This document shows, in pieces, positions 17,665-26,686 of a stretch of 64,000 nt of DNA. Positions within the stretch are counted from its first letter, which is position 1. Every line of letters starts with the position of its first letter. The stretch lies in NCBI RefSeq assembly GCF_018252635.1, contig NZ_JAGTXM010000004.1, forward strand, positions 526,793 to 590,792, written 5' to 3'. Source of the stretch: Citrobacter amalonaticus. GTDB lineage: Bacteria > Pseudomonadota > Gammaproteobacteria > Enterobacterales > Enterobacteriaceae. Under the pieces are notes generated by a model, which searched no databases, had not been told where the DNA came from, and was given only the letters and a program-made list of their open reading frames with translations. A program made the position numbers and the translations under genes.

Positions 17665-18147
17665 TCACTCTCTCAGCGGACAGGCTGCTTTCCAGGCGGC
17701 CAGCTTCGCTTTATTATTCCCTGTCGGCCGTGATAATAGCCATTGTGAAAGCTGACGATCGTCCATTGCGGTACTCTTCTTTACCTGACGAGTTGCAGGT
17801 GCCACTTTGGAAGACGGCGCCGTTAAGATTGCTGCCGTCGCTGGAGAGTGTATTTTGACTAATAGCTGACAATGTCCGCCCCGCACTGCCGTCTTGCGAA
17901 CGCTGAATTCGATGTCGCGTTTATCGTGGCGGTGACAGAGATAATGCAGTATCCCGCTGGCCCGGCGCAGGTCAATATGAAATGCCTGGCTTACGTCATT
18001 GCGCGAAAACTCCTTATTGCGCAAAAATCCCCACCAGGCAACGGCTCTGAACAGCGGCATTTCCCCTAAATGCTGGATTTCTTCGGGCATGTGAAAACGG
18101 TGCTCCACGCGTCTTTTCGTGGTGGAGGACGATAGATTAATAAACAT
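17665..18147 (-). CDS. CaiF/GrlA-family transcription regulator
   Basis: Protein of 160 residues. The N-terminal half (MPLFRAVAWWGFLRNKEFSRNDVSQAFHIDLRRASGILHYLCHR, residues about 31-75) is the CaiF/GrlA-type winged-helix region; the C-terminal part is Lys- and Ala-rich and probably flexible. CaiF activates carnitine genes and GrlA activates the LEE of attaching-effacing pathogens. ATG 18147 is chosen because AAGGGA stands five bases before it; a frame 22 codons longer has no such site. It converges on tam, with only two bases between stops. Its targets are unknown; the adjacent autotransporter is a natural guess. Confidence 0.8.
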   Translation of the reverse strand: MFINLSSSTTKRRVEHRFHMPEEIQHLGEMPLFRAVAWWGFLRNKEFSRNDVSQAFHIDLRRASGILHYLCHRHDKRDIEFSVRKTAVRGGHCQLLVKIHSPATAAILTAPSSKVAPATRQVKKSTAMDDRQLSQWLLSRPTGNNKAKLAAWKAACPLRE

Positions 18148-18377
18148 CGCGTTCCCTTGATAACGTTTGGCCTGACTATCAGGTGGATTAAAAGTGTCCA
18201 ATACATTTATCACGCAAATAGAGTGGATTTATTTGATCTCAACGCGACTGCGATAAATCACTTTAATTACCTTGTAACGGAGGTTTCCTGCGTTATTCGT
18301 CAGGTAATAGAGTGATGCAGTCTATTAATTCACACTTTTCGTTAATAGCTCAGGGAGCTGTTGGTGTTAAAGACATC

Positions 18378-18403
18378 CCCGCGCATTCTGCAGAATGCGC
18401 GGG
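18378..18403. terminator. 26-base perfect palindrome after the autotransporter gene
   Basis: CCCGCGCATTCTG followed by its exact reverse complement, nine bases beyond the autotransporter stop. It would make a strong hairpin on either strand; the T content after it is weak on both, so it may act as an mRNA 3' end for the autotransporter. Confidence 0.65.
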
Positions 18404-18411
18404 TTTATGCG

Positions 18412-21201
18412 TTAAAAGAGCAGCTTCAGACCAAGCACTGCCTGGGTATCGCTAAATCCCTCACTGCCAATCTGCTGACCAATATTTCCCCACAGATGCA
18501 AGCGCGAATTTATTTTTGCCTCAACGCCCGTTCTGAGCTCTGCAATATTTTTCGCTCCATCAACCGAGCCACTGATCTCATTCATTGAGATCGCATCATT
18601 ACGCGTATTATGCAGCCAGTTCAATTCAACAAAAGGCTGAAAGTGTCGATCTTTACCTTTGTCGCGAACAGAATAGCCCTGCATAAAGGCTTTTACTCCA
18701 AGACGACTTTGTAGATTACCCTTCCCTTTATCCCGCACCCATGTGCCGTTATCTTCACGGTGATCGTCGGCAGATACGCCCATCCAGATTAGCTGTGCTT
18801 GCGGTTGCAACCAGTAACTCCGTCGCGGTTGTTCAGCCAGTTTAACGGTATGCCCCATCTCAAGAGACGCGGTTATTCCTTTCGAGCGATAGCGTTCTTC
18901 CGCCAGAGATTCTCCGCGCACCGTGTTATCAAACCAGTTGTAGAGCACCCATGCGTCGAGCCAGGTCCCTTCCTTCGCGGGGTTATCAGCATACCAGGTT
19001 GCATACAAGCCTGCGCTGTAACCCGAAACCGTGCCGTCGGCACGATAATGGGATAAAGATGAGCGGGTATTGCTCTGACTGTTGGCATAACCAGTCATGA
19101 CACCAAGATGCCAGCGATCCTCCAGACCGGAACTCCACTGAGCCAGATCGCCGCCAATTTGTACCACATAACGATTACTCTGGCTGCTTAACTGCCCGGA
19201 ACGGTCATGAAAACGAGTATGCCCGCCAACATTACGTAACCACAGACTGGTGACACGCGTTTCCCCAGTGAACGGATCGATATACTGCGTTTCACCTAAC
19301 CGATCGTGCAAACGGGTAACAAACAGGGTGTTAGCCGCCCTGCGGTTTGCCAGGTAGGCCCCCATTTCCGGGCGCATCACCGCAGCGGATGAGCGCTCGA
19401 CGCCAGGGGATGGCGCAGGCAAGGGCTTCTGATCACCTTCTTCCGGTTCGATAATCGGGTCAGGATCATCTGTCGGATCCGTATCGTCAATTGGCGCCCA
19501 GGTATTGACCAGATACCAGTGGTTGGAATCCATGATCCCGTCGTCATTTTCACTTTTAACGCCGCGCAAAAGCGCGTAGTCATACCCGCCGGCAACCAGA
19601 CGGTTTTGGGCAACAAATTCCCCCGCTGAATCCCCTGCAACCTGGACTACTCGCGTACCGTTCAAATCACCAATCGCGGCACTGCCTAATTCCCGCAACA
19701 CGACCCGGGTTGTTCCTGCCGTGTTTCCTGAAACATTAAGCTGGTTAACCACGGGCTTTTGCTGTACTTGATTCTGTGTGGTGTTCAGGATCAGTAAACC
19801 ATTGTCACTGGCATAATCGCCGCTGACCGTCAAGACGCTGCTGGACAGCGCCAGAGCATCACGGTTGGCCAACGGATTGCCAAAGCTCAGCCTCCCGCTA
19901 AGCTGAAGTGACTGAATAGTCTGACTGTAACCGTTTAGATCGAGTGTGGCACCTTCCCCGACGGCGAAATCAGAATTCGGGCTAAAACCTGTAACGCTTC
20001 CGGCGCTGAGTGTTCCGCGACTGATGTGAGTATTTCCGGTATAACGATTATCGCCGTTCAGTTGCGTTGTGCCCGGCCCACTGTGGTTTACATTACCATA
20101 GCCTACAACTGATGCATTCACAGAATAATCATCGCTGGTGTGGTTAAAGTTCAGGGTTGCTGTACTGATATTTTGATTTATGTTACTCAGAATAATGAGC
20201 GGCGTGTCGATATATCCCGCTTTTTGCGCGGTTTCGCCGGGTTTGCCACCGATATTAATTGTAGCGGTACTTCCTGTCCCAATACCGAGCCTGATTCTAT
20301 CCCCTGCCTTAACTTTGCCGCCATTACTGATATTGAGTTCGCCTTTGGCATCATTTGGATTGACATCAACCCCTCCCAAAATAAGTGATGTACCAACCTC
20401 TAAAAGAGAATTTCCTCCATCGACATTGACGACGCCGTTTCCTTTGCGAATTGTGTTTAACGTCTTTCCGACATAGCCAATGTTCATATGGTTACGCACA
20501 GAGAGTTGTCCACCATTTAAAATATCCAGTCGGCCCTGTGCTTGATCGCCCACAACAGCCCAACCGGAGTTGATCGACGAGTTATCACCTTCAATCGTAG
20601 TCAGTCCTTTTGCATCAGCATAATACTCACCAATACGCAGTTCGCCAATATTAGAGATCTGACTTCCCTCTTTAACAGTTAATGTCCCATCGCCGTCATT
20701 TTTACCCACAAACAAATTCTTGCCGCTTAGATCCCATTGCGCACCTGTAGTTAACGTCACAATACCGGCGGTAGCATCACCAATGGTGCCTGTTAATGAT
20801 TTAATGGTACGCCCGATTATTGTAAGTTCGCCTTTTGTTCCTTTGCCGACTGTCAGGGAGCCAAACTCACGCCAACCCGGTTCGTCATTCTCTTCGGCAG
20901 ATAAAATCACCTGGTCATTATTGTTAATAAGAACACTACTGTTTGGGGCTGTGGGCGTCCAGATCCCCATAACGTTATTTGCCGTTTTAAGCTTTTTCTC
21001 AACACAATAGGTTGCCGATTCACTTTCGCAGCGTATCTCTTCTGCTAACAGACTTGTCGGGGCAATAAGACCGGTGGAGGCAAGTAACAGTCCCTGAATA
21101 ACCGGCAATGGTGACAGAGACTTTATTGATAATAGTGATGGCGTCGGCTTCTTTATATCGACGCGTGGGGTTGTGTTCATTCCTGAGTGAATAGCGTTCA
21201 T
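18412..21201 (-). CDS. type V autotransporter with AIDA-like passenger
   Basis: Protein of 929 residues. An extended N-terminus precedes a signal core (IQGLLLASTGLIAPTSLLA, cleavage about residue 52), then a passenger of glycine- and asparagine-rich beta-helix repeats such as LTIIGRTIKS, GTLTVKEGSQISN and GRLDILNGGQLSVRNHMNIG. A Pro/Asp/Glu linker (DDTDPTDDPDPIIEPEEG) leads to a roughly 270-residue beta-barrel beginning near RPEMGAYLANRRAAN and ending with the terminal Phe of LGLKLLF. AGGAGG precedes ATG 21201. It resembles YfaL/YpjA-type autotransporters; E. coli has the autotransporter-like ydeK/ydeU in the same neighbourhood. The passenger is clearly paralogous to the gene at 62759. Confidence 0.88.
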   Translation of the reverse strand: MNAIHSGMNTTPRVDIKKPTPSLLSIKSLSPLPVIQGLLLASTGLIAPTSLLAEEIRCESESATYCVEKKLKTANNVMGIWTPTAPNSSVLINNNDQVILSAEENDEPGWREFGSLTVGKGTKGELTIIGRTIKSLTGTIGDATAGIVTLTTGAQWDLSGKNLFVGKNDGDGTLTVKEGSQISNIGELRIGEYYADAKGLTTIEGDNSSINSGWAVVGDQAQGRLDILNGGQLSVRNHMNIGYVGKTLNTIRKGNGVVNVDGGNSLLEVGTSLILGGVDVNPNDAKGELNISNGGKVKAGDRIRLGIGTGSTATINIGGKPGETAQKAGYIDTPLIILSNINQNISTATLNFNHTSDDYSVNASVVGYGNVNHSGPGTTQLNGDNRYTGNTHISRGTLSAGSVTGFSPNSDFAVGEGATLDLNGYSQTIQSLQLSGRLSFGNPLANRDALALSSSVLTVSGDYASDNGLLILNTTQNQVQQKPVVNQLNVSGNTAGTTRVVLRELGSAAIGDLNGTRVVQVAGDSAGEFVAQNRLVAGGYDYALLRGVKSENDDGIMDSNHWYLVNTWAPIDDTDPTDDPDPIIEPEEGDQKPLPAPSPGVERSSAAVMRPEMGAYLANRRAANTLFVTRLHDRLGETQYIDPFTGETRVTSLWLRNVGGHTRFHDRSGQLSSQSNRYVVQIGGDLAQWSSGLEDRWHLGVMTGYANSQSNTRSSLSHYRADGTVSGYSAGLYATWYADNPAKEGTWLDAWVLYNWFDNTVRGESLAEERYRSKGITASLEMGHTVKLAEQPRRSYWLQPQAQLIWMGVSADDHREDNGTWVRDKGKGNLQSRLGVKAFMQGYSVRDKGKDRHFQPFVELNWLHNTRNDAISMNEISGSVDGAKNIAELRTGVEAKINSRLHLWGNIGQQIGSEGFSDTQAVLGLKLLF

Positions 21202-21424
21202 AGATAATCCTCCTGATCATCGTTTAACATCCTGATATGCGCTGATGGCATGCGGATGTTTTAAGAACGCCTTAAGTCCCTTATCAAGAGATATTTATGA
21301 TCGTACAGAAATTATGTGGCCATTATCTGAAATTCAATCATCAGTAATAAGATAATCCTAAAAAGTGGCATTAGTGCATTGACACGCACAGTCTGTCGTT
21401 CATTTACTGGAAGATTCCTTACTT

Positions 21425-22339
21425 TCACGTCAGTTGGTAGTGCTTATCCGGCATCAGTTTTGGCGGAATAGCCGATTCATCATTCATTTGCAGGAGGTCG
21501 ATTTCGATTGCGTTGCAGATGGCATCAAGAGGTAAATCATTATTTTCTGTGCCAAACGGATCCTCCAGCTCTTCTGCCAGGGCGTCCAGAGAAATGAAGG
21601 TGTAGGAGATGAGTACCGAAATAAAAGGCGTCATATAATGCAAATCGACCACCAGGGCAAAAGGCAGCATGATGCAAAAAAGGTAAACGGTGCGATGGAG
21701 AATTAGCGTATAGGCAAACGGCACCGGCGTATTGGCAATTCTTTCGCAGCCGGCAAGAACGGCGGACATGTCATTCAATCGATTGTTTAAACTATGAAAC
21801 AGGATATCCGAAAGTTGCCCGTCGCGGCGACGTGTTGCCAGCCATTCTCCCATTATCAGCAAAATGCGGTTTGCCGGAGAGTGAGAGGCAAACACGCGCT
21901 GCAGATCTTCCGCGCTAAGATACTTCGCTAACGACTCTGCCTGCGGTTTGCGCCGCAGCGTCATACGCAGACAGTGTGCGAAGGCGATTTGCAGCCGGAC
22001 AAACTGCCCTAACTCGCGATCGTCCGGTAAAACCGTTTTGACTTCCCGCAACAACGAACGAGACGCGATCATCAGTTGTCCCCAGAGTTGACGCGCCTCG
22101 ACATAACGTGAATAACAGGCATTATTGCGAAAGCCCAGAAAGATAGCGATCGCCACGCCGAGAATGCTGAACGGTGCGAGGGTAAATTTGATGCCCAGCA
22201 TCGTATACCACGGAAGCAGGACAATCACGGCAATAGACAGCAGGAAGTTGAGCAATAAGCGGGAAGAAATTTTTGCCAGTACAGAGCCGTGCCAGACGAA
22301 GATCAGGCGCAGCCAATGCTGCTGAGGACGAACAATCAT
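21425..22339 (-). CDS. yneE: bestrophin-family membrane protein YneE
   Basis: Inner-membrane protein of 304 residues of the bestrophin/UPF0187 family; eukaryotic members are anion channels and bacterial ones have been found to conduct cations. Hydrophobic segments lie near residues 28-65 and 200-245 in the family arrangement, with the conserved FLGFRNNACYSRYVEARQLWG and a C-terminal EDPFGTENNDLPLDAIC, the bestrophin Asp/Glu cluster. Size and place beside uxaB match E. coli yneE. Confidence 0.9.
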   Translation of the reverse strand: MIVRPQQHWLRLIFVWHGSVLAKISSRLLLNFLLSIAVIVLLPWYTMLGIKFTLAPFSILGVAIAIFLGFRNNACYSRYVEARQLWGQLMIASRSLLREVKTVLPDDRELGQFVRLQIAFAHCLRMTLRRKPQAESLAKYLSAEDLQRVFASHSPANRILLIMGEWLATRRRDGQLSDILFHSLNNRLNDMSAVLAGCERIANTPVPFAYTLILHRTVYLFCIMLPFALVVDLHYMTPFISVLISYTFISLDALAEELEDPFGTENNDLPLDAICNAIEIDLLQMNDESAIPPKLMPDKHYQLT

Positions 22340-22410
22340 GACGATTTTCTGGAAAGAGACGAATCCCGCTATTAAACGTGATCTGGATCAAACATTCAAG
22401 TCCATTGCGC

Positions 22411-22423
22411 GTGACGTTGTCAC
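22411..22423. other. matS: matS, MatP-binding site
   Basis: GTGACGTTGTCAC is an exact match to the matS consensus GTGACRNYGTCAC. MatP bound at such sites organises the terminus macrodomain and delays its segregation. It lies in the yneE-uxaB gap, 61 bases from the Ter site. Confidence 0.88.
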
Positions 22424-22484
22424 CTGTCAGGCGTTGACTGACCTTTTTATGCACAGGTGTTACTGCGGGTATATTTTATTAATC

Positions 22485-22507
22485 ATGTTGTATGTTGTAA
22501 CTATAAT
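22485..22507 (+). other. ter: Ter site, Tus-dependent replication fork barrier
   Basis: The core GTATGTTGTAACTATA (22490-22505) differs from the TerB core by one base (T for A near the 3' end), and keeps the conserved G at position 6 and the central TGTTGTAAC. As written the non-permissive side faces left, so a fork moving left to right would be stopped. E. coli TerC lies beside uxaB and blocks forks of the same direction, so this is probably the TerC equivalent. Confidence 0.87.
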
Positions 22508-22513
22508 GATGGT

Positions 22514-22538
22514 ATAAAAAACCCGGCTTTAGCCGGGT
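22514..22538 (-). terminator. terminator of uxaB
   Basis: On the minus strand ACCCGGC, loop TAAA, GCCGGGT, then a run of T residues, seven bases after the uxaB stop. It lies within a few bases of the Ter site. Confidence 0.88.
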
Positions 22539-22545
22539 CACTGTG

Positions 22546-23997
22546 TTAGCACAGCGGCTTCACCGCTTCACGCATGCCTTTTGACAGAATGGCATCGAGA
22601 TCGGCAGTCACCTGCTCAACCAACCCCGTGACTTTCGTCAGGTCCTGTTCCCAGTGCGCTTCTACCGCCAGAACATCATTCACAAGCTGCTGAGTCGTGA
22701 TCTGACGATCGCCATGTTGGCTCCAGAGCTGTTGGAAACGGGTGATCCAGTGCGCGTCATCCTGAACCGGGTAAGCCTCTCCGTTACGCTCACCGCGATA
22801 GAAAGCAATCAAAGCGGCTAACGCGAAAGTCAGACGAGCCGGCAGTTTTCCGCTCGCCTTCTGCCCTGCCAGCAACTGCGGAAGAATACGGGTACGGAAT
22901 TTAGTCATCCCGTTAAGCGCAATCGACAGTAGTTGGTGCTTGATGTACGGGTTGCGAAAGCGTCCGGTTACCGCACTGGCAAATGATTCCAGTTCATCAC
23001 GCGGCAGATCGAGAACCGGGATGATCTCCTCATAAATCGCTTTTTCGACGAAGGCACAAATCTCTGTGTCATTCATCGCCTCACCGACGGTATCCAGTCC
23101 GGCCTGAAATGCCACCGGTACCAGCGCGGTGTGCGCGCCGTTAAGGATGGCGACTTTACGCTCTTTATACGGCTTAATATCATCCACAATCAGAACGTTA
23201 AGCGGATATTTGTCGAGACGCAGTTCTGTGGCCAGTGATTTCGGCCCCTGAATGACAAACAGGTAGAAATGTTCGGCGGTATCGAGGAAAGCGTCGTGAT
23301 AGCCCAGGTCGGCTTCCAGTTGCGCCGCTTCATCGCGCGGGTAGCCCGTGACGATTCGGTCCACCAGCGTGGAGCAGAAGACGTTGGCCTGATCCAGCCA
23401 GGTGACAAAAGCCGCAGGCAGTGCCCACTCTTGAGCATAGCGCAGCACAAGTTCACGCAGCGCATCACCATTATAATCAATCAGTTCGCAAGGGATGATG
23501 ATCCAGCCTTTATCCTGCGCGCCGTTGAAATGACTGTAGCGTTCAAACAACAGACGCGTCAGTTTCGCCGGATAACTGACCGCTGGCGCATCATCAAATT
23601 TATCACCGGCATGATAGCTGATGCCCGCTTCCGTGGTGTTAGAGAATACAAAACGCATCTCAGGATTGTGCGCCAGTTTCAGGAACGCATCGTAATCACC
23701 GTAAACGCTAATTTCACGATTTACCGAACGAATCAAACGAGCATCGCTGACGGCTTCGCCCTGTTCATTCAAACCACGAATGATTGTCGTGTAAAGGCCA
23801 TCCTGCGTACTGAGTGACGGTGGGAATGTACTTTCGATAGGTCGAACAATGACCACACCAGAATTCAGATCGGTATGTTCATTCAGTAGATCAACTTGCC
23901 AGTCAACAAAGGCGCGAAGGAAGTTACCTTCACCAAACTGAATGATGCGTTCAGGATAGTGAGCACCGGGAAAATCGCGACGGTTAAGTGTTTTCAC
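22546..23997 (-). CDS. uxaB: altronate oxidoreductase (tagaturonate reductase)
   Basis: NADH-dependent cytosolic enzyme of 483 residues that reduces D-tagaturonate to D-altronate in galacturonate breakdown. It belongs to the mannitol dehydrogenase family: N-terminal nucleotide-binding part [18 protein letters not shown], and the family signature around [19 protein letters not shown] with its catalytic Lys and Asn. Length and neighbours (yneE before, dgcF after) match E. coli uxaB. It is transcribed alone, with its own terminator. The upstream region has a weak hexuronate-regulator-like site. YdfI at 52970 is a family paralogue. Confidence 0.95.
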   Translation of the reverse strand: MKTLNRRDFPGAHYPERIIQFGEGNFLRAFVDWQVDLLNEHTDLNSGVVIVRPIESTFPPSLSTQDGLYTTIIRGLNEQGEAVSDARLIRSVNREISVYGDYDAFLKLAHNPEMRFVFSNTTEAGISYHAGDKFDDAPAVSYPAKLTRLLFERYSHFNGAQDKGWIIIPCELIDYNGDALRELVLRYAQEWALPAAFVTWLDQANVFCSTLVDRIVTGYPRDEAAQLEADLGYHDAFLDTAEHFYLFVIQGPKSLATELRLDKYPLNVLIVDDIKPYKERKVAILNGAHTALVPVAFQAGLDTVGEAMNDTEICAFVEKAIYEEIIPVLDLPRDELESFASAVTGRFRNPYIKHQLLSIALNGMTKFRTRILPQLLAGQKASGKLPARLTFALAALIAFYRGERNGEAYPVQDDAHWITRFQQLWSQHGDRQITTQQLVNDVLAVEAHWEQDLTKVTGLVEQVTADLDAILSKGMREAVKPLC

Positions 23998-24033
23998 AAT
24001 GGGTTCCCTTTCGATTAGTCATACAACCTGATT

Positions 24034-24051
24034 AAATTGGTAGAACAGGTT
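24034..24051. promoter_or_regulatory. weak ExuR/UxuR-like operator before uxaB
   Basis: AAATTGGTAGAACAGGTT keeps the half-site AAATTGGT of the symmetric ExuR/UxuR operator, but the other half matches at only about five of nine positions. Position, 37-54 bases before the uxaB start, suits repression by ExuR, as known in E. coli. Confidence 0.35.
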
Positions 24052-24103
24052 AGCAAAACTTTTCGAGAGTAAAACCCTGTTTTGATCAATTCATGACAAC
24101 TAT

Positions 24104-24631
24104 TTATAGAGATTTATAGAAAAGCGTGGTCCCTGTCAGCTTTCCATCGGGCATCAGCGCATAATCGGGGATCTCACCGGCTTTGAGCCAACCGCAAGAG
24201 TGGTAGAACAACTCAGCATCGCTTCCCGTTGCGGTATCCAGCACCAGCTGCGTTTTTTGCTGCTGTACTGCGCATGTTTCCAGCGCCATCATCAGCTGAC
24301 GGGCTAATCCCTGGCGACGCGCGCTGGAATGAACGAGCAGTTTTGCCACGTCAGCGCGATGAGGTTGGTTTTCCGGTTGCTGAAGAATGAGTTGCACCGT
24401 GCCGACAATCACGCCTGAAGGGTTATCGACTGCAAGAACAACGCGCTCCCCTCTGCCTGCGCTTTGCGCGACATCATGCCAGAACACACGTGCTTTTGAC
24501 TGTGTAAACGGTAAAAGAAAACTGACCGATGCGCCACGTGCAACGCAGTCGATCAGGACATCACAAAGCTCATCGATTCTTGCTTCGATGGCGGCTGCAT
24601 CCAGTACATAACAGGGTTTTGATGGGGGCAT
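24104..24631 (-). CDS. GNAT-family N-acetyltransferase
   Basis: Acetyltransferase of 175 residues. The acetyl-CoA-binding region reads AKLLVHSSARRQGLARQLMMALE, with the Q/R-x-x-G-x-A motif, preceded by the core strand GVIVGTVQLILQQ. AAGGAG precedes the ATG. Substrate unknown; the closest family feel is to small-molecule or antibiotic-type acetyltransferases. This gene is not in the E. coli K-12 uxaB-dgcF gap as I remember it. It is followed upstream by dgcF on the same strand, with 75 bases between. Confidence 0.8.
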   Translation of the reverse strand: MPPSKPCYVLDAAAIEARIDELCDVLIDCVARGASVSFLLPFTQSKARVFWHDVAQSAGRGERVVLAVDNPSGVIVGTVQLILQQPENQPHRADVAKLLVHSSARRQGLARQLMMALETCAVQQQKTQLVLDTATGSDAELFYHSCGWLKAGEIPDYALMPDGKLTGTTLFYKSL

Positions 24632-24706
24632 GTTGTCTCCTTAAAGTGAGACAACACCATGCAATCAACATTGTGATAACACAACAGCGGGTGACATAGG
24701 ATATTG

Positions 24707-26158
24707 TTATGCCAGATCGCTTTCAGCGAAGATGGCCTTGTCTGTTCGCCGGTCGCTGGTACGATTACGGCCTTCTTTCTTCGAACGGTAAAGACACTCG
24801 TCCGCTTCAACTAACAATTTGTTGAACACCTCTGTCAGCAAATGGGCGCCAATACTGCCATTACCAAGGCCAATGCTCACTGTCAGATAGATGTTCTGCT
24901 GGTTCCAGGTGAAGGGCTCATGAGCGACAGCGTGGCGAATATTTTCCGCCAGCTGCATACCCTCTTCGGGATGCTTTGAGGGAACCACAACGGCAAACTC
25001 TTCCCCTCCCATACGCGCCACCAGTCCCCGGTCGCCGATAATCTGCTGAATACGCTGCGCAAATACGCTAAGCACCCGATCGCCACATTCATGACCGAAA
25101 TTGTCATTAATGCTCTTGAAATAGTCGATATCCAGCAGCATAACGGTAATATGCTGCGAGTGCGGATACGCCTGACGCTTCAGCGCTTCATAGAGTCCGG
25201 AACGTGAATAGACATGGGTGAGAAAATCGAAATCGGCGCGCAGTGAAACCTGCTTCATCAAGGAATTAATCGCCGCCACGCTGACCGAAACCATAATGGG
25301 GCAAATCGCCATCGTGGCAATTCCCAGTCGCGCAGAGAACATCTGCGGCGTCGATAGCGGTGACGCCACCGCGATATTGATAATCGAATTTGCCACCAGC
25401 ACAATTTCAACGGCGCCGGTAATAAAGGTCAGCAGACAGGTAACCTGCGGGGTATAGCGCACCGCGCACCAGATTAGCGCCGGCAGCGGAAAGGCCAGGC
25501 TTCCGGCTCCCCCAATAATGACCGAGGCCAGTACCGAGATAATTAACGCCGCCACTGGCATTAGCTGTTCAGCCCTGAAGCGTTTTACCGCACCCGGTAT
25601 ACCCAGCGTCAACATACAGGGCACAATCAGCACCCCGGTCGAGAATTGTTCACTAAACCAGTCAGCCACCAGTGGCCAGAATGACAGTCGATCGATGCCA
25701 ACAGAACCCATCGCGCCAATTATTGCGCAGAACAGCGCCGCAATCAGACAGTAATTAAATAACCGTAACGCACTGATGGGCTCGTATTTATTTTTCCCCA
25801 GTCGTTTATCGCGGATCACCAACTGAGCGACAATTACGATAAAAACCATGTTGGAAAGATTAATGACTAACGACGCCGAGCCCCACTCGGTGGTGATCGC
25901 ATCATAGCCCAGCATTGCAACGTAGCTGACGGCATAATAATGCAGTTTATTTAGCCAGACATAGCGCGCAAAAACCCCGGCAATCACGCCGTTGAGCGGC
26001 CAGAACAGAGAAAGTTCATGCACCAGACGCAGTTCCGCACCAATAAAGTAAAACAGTGTCGTTAACGCGAAAATAGCGCTGGCATTACGCAGTGGATGAC
26101 CTTCCTGAAACAACCGGAAAGGAGGGATACGGAGTGCGTGCATTAAATATCTATCCAT
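24707..26158 (-). CDS. dgcF: membrane diguanylate cyclase DgcF (YneF)
   Basis: Protein of 483 residues: an N-terminal membrane sensor of about eight hydrophobic segments (MASE1-like, residues about 25-305) and a C-terminal GGDEF domain that makes cyclic di-GMP. The active site reads MGGEEFAVVVP, i.e. GGEEF, and the substrate-binding DIDYFKSINDNFGHECGD is intact, so activity is expected. No inhibitory I-site RxxD is evident five residues before GGEEF. The ATG at 26158 lies directly beside a perfect palindrome; an in-frame ATG at 26143 is an alternative start. Position next to yneG and glsB matches E. coli yneF. Confidence 0.9.
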   Translation of the reverse strand: MDRYLMHALRIPPFRLFQEGHPLRNASAIFALTTLFYFIGAELRLVHELSLFWPLNGVIAGVFARYVWLNKLHYYAVSYVAMLGYDAITTEWGSASLVINLSNMVFIVIVAQLVIRDKRLGKNKYEPISALRLFNYCLIAALFCAIIGAMGSVGIDRLSFWPLVADWFSEQFSTGVLIVPCMLTLGIPGAVKRFRAEQLMPVAALIISVLASVIIGGAGSLAFPLPALIWCAVRYTPQVTCLLTFITGAVEIVLVANSIINIAVASPLSTPQMFSARLGIATMAICPIMVSVSVAAINSLMKQVSLRADFDFLTHVYSRSGLYEALKRQAYPHSQHITVMLLDIDYFKSINDNFGHECGDRVLSVFAQRIQQIIGDRGLVARMGGEEFAVVVPSKHPEEGMQLAENIRHAVAHEPFTWNQQNIYLTVSIGLGNGSIGAHLLTEVFNKLLVEADECLYRSKKEGRNRTSDRRTDKAIFAESDLA

Positions 26159-26179
26159 ATAATTGCCGTCGGCAATTAT
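26159..26179. promoter_or_regulatory. 21-base perfect palindrome abutting the dgcF start
   Basis: ATAATTGCCG, T, CGGCAATTAT. It sits exactly where a ribosome site should be, so as RNA it would form a hairpin touching the start codon, and as DNA it could be an operator. Confidence 0.5.
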
Positions 26180-26326
26180 CTCTGCTTATGGGTTATAATA
26201 TTAAAGAGAATAGCATGATTTATTCTCAAAGATAGCAGTGCTCCCGCCGCGTTAACATTTTTATTTGTTAAATCCAACAGCAATAAACCCTGCTTATTTT
26301 AAGGGATTAACGTAACCGTTTAATTA

Positions 26327-26686
26327 TTACAGTTTATTCATTTGGATCACCAACCAGTGATGGATAACAGCGACCACATACTGTTGTTGCTCATCGCTTA
26401 ACGGCTGACCCTGAGCGATATTATGCCATTTGGCAAGACAGCCGCGGCAGCAGGTCGCCGTGGCATGTTGAGCGATAAAGACAGGATGACCGCGCATCGG
26501 CGTTTGTTTGCCGTCATTGACCGGTAGGGCTGGAGCAAGTCGCTTTGCCACAAAATCCGCAGCATGCCTGTCAATCACCTCTGCCCCTTTGTCCCAGCAA
26601 TACTGTCTCTCTTTCGTACCCAGACGAAAACGGGAGCGAAACGGCGAACGAGACAGTCGGGCAAAAAGCGGATCAAACCTGTTCAT
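26327..26686 (-). CDS. yneG: DUF4186 protein YneG
   Basis: Conserved protein of 119 residues and unknown function (DUF4186). It has an N-terminal basic segment FARLSRSPFRSRFRLGTKERQYC and a Cys/His cluster HATATCCRGCLAKWHNI, which could bind a metal. Its ATG overlaps the glsB stop (TGATG), so the two genes are translationally coupled; the same pair is linked in E. coli. Confidence 0.9.
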   Translation of the reverse strand: MNRFDPLFARLSRSPFRSRFRLGTKERQYCWDKGAEVIDRHAADFVAKRLAPALPVNDGKQTPMRGHPVFIAQHATATCCRGCLAKWHNIAQGQPLSDEQQQYVVAVIHHWLVIQMNKL

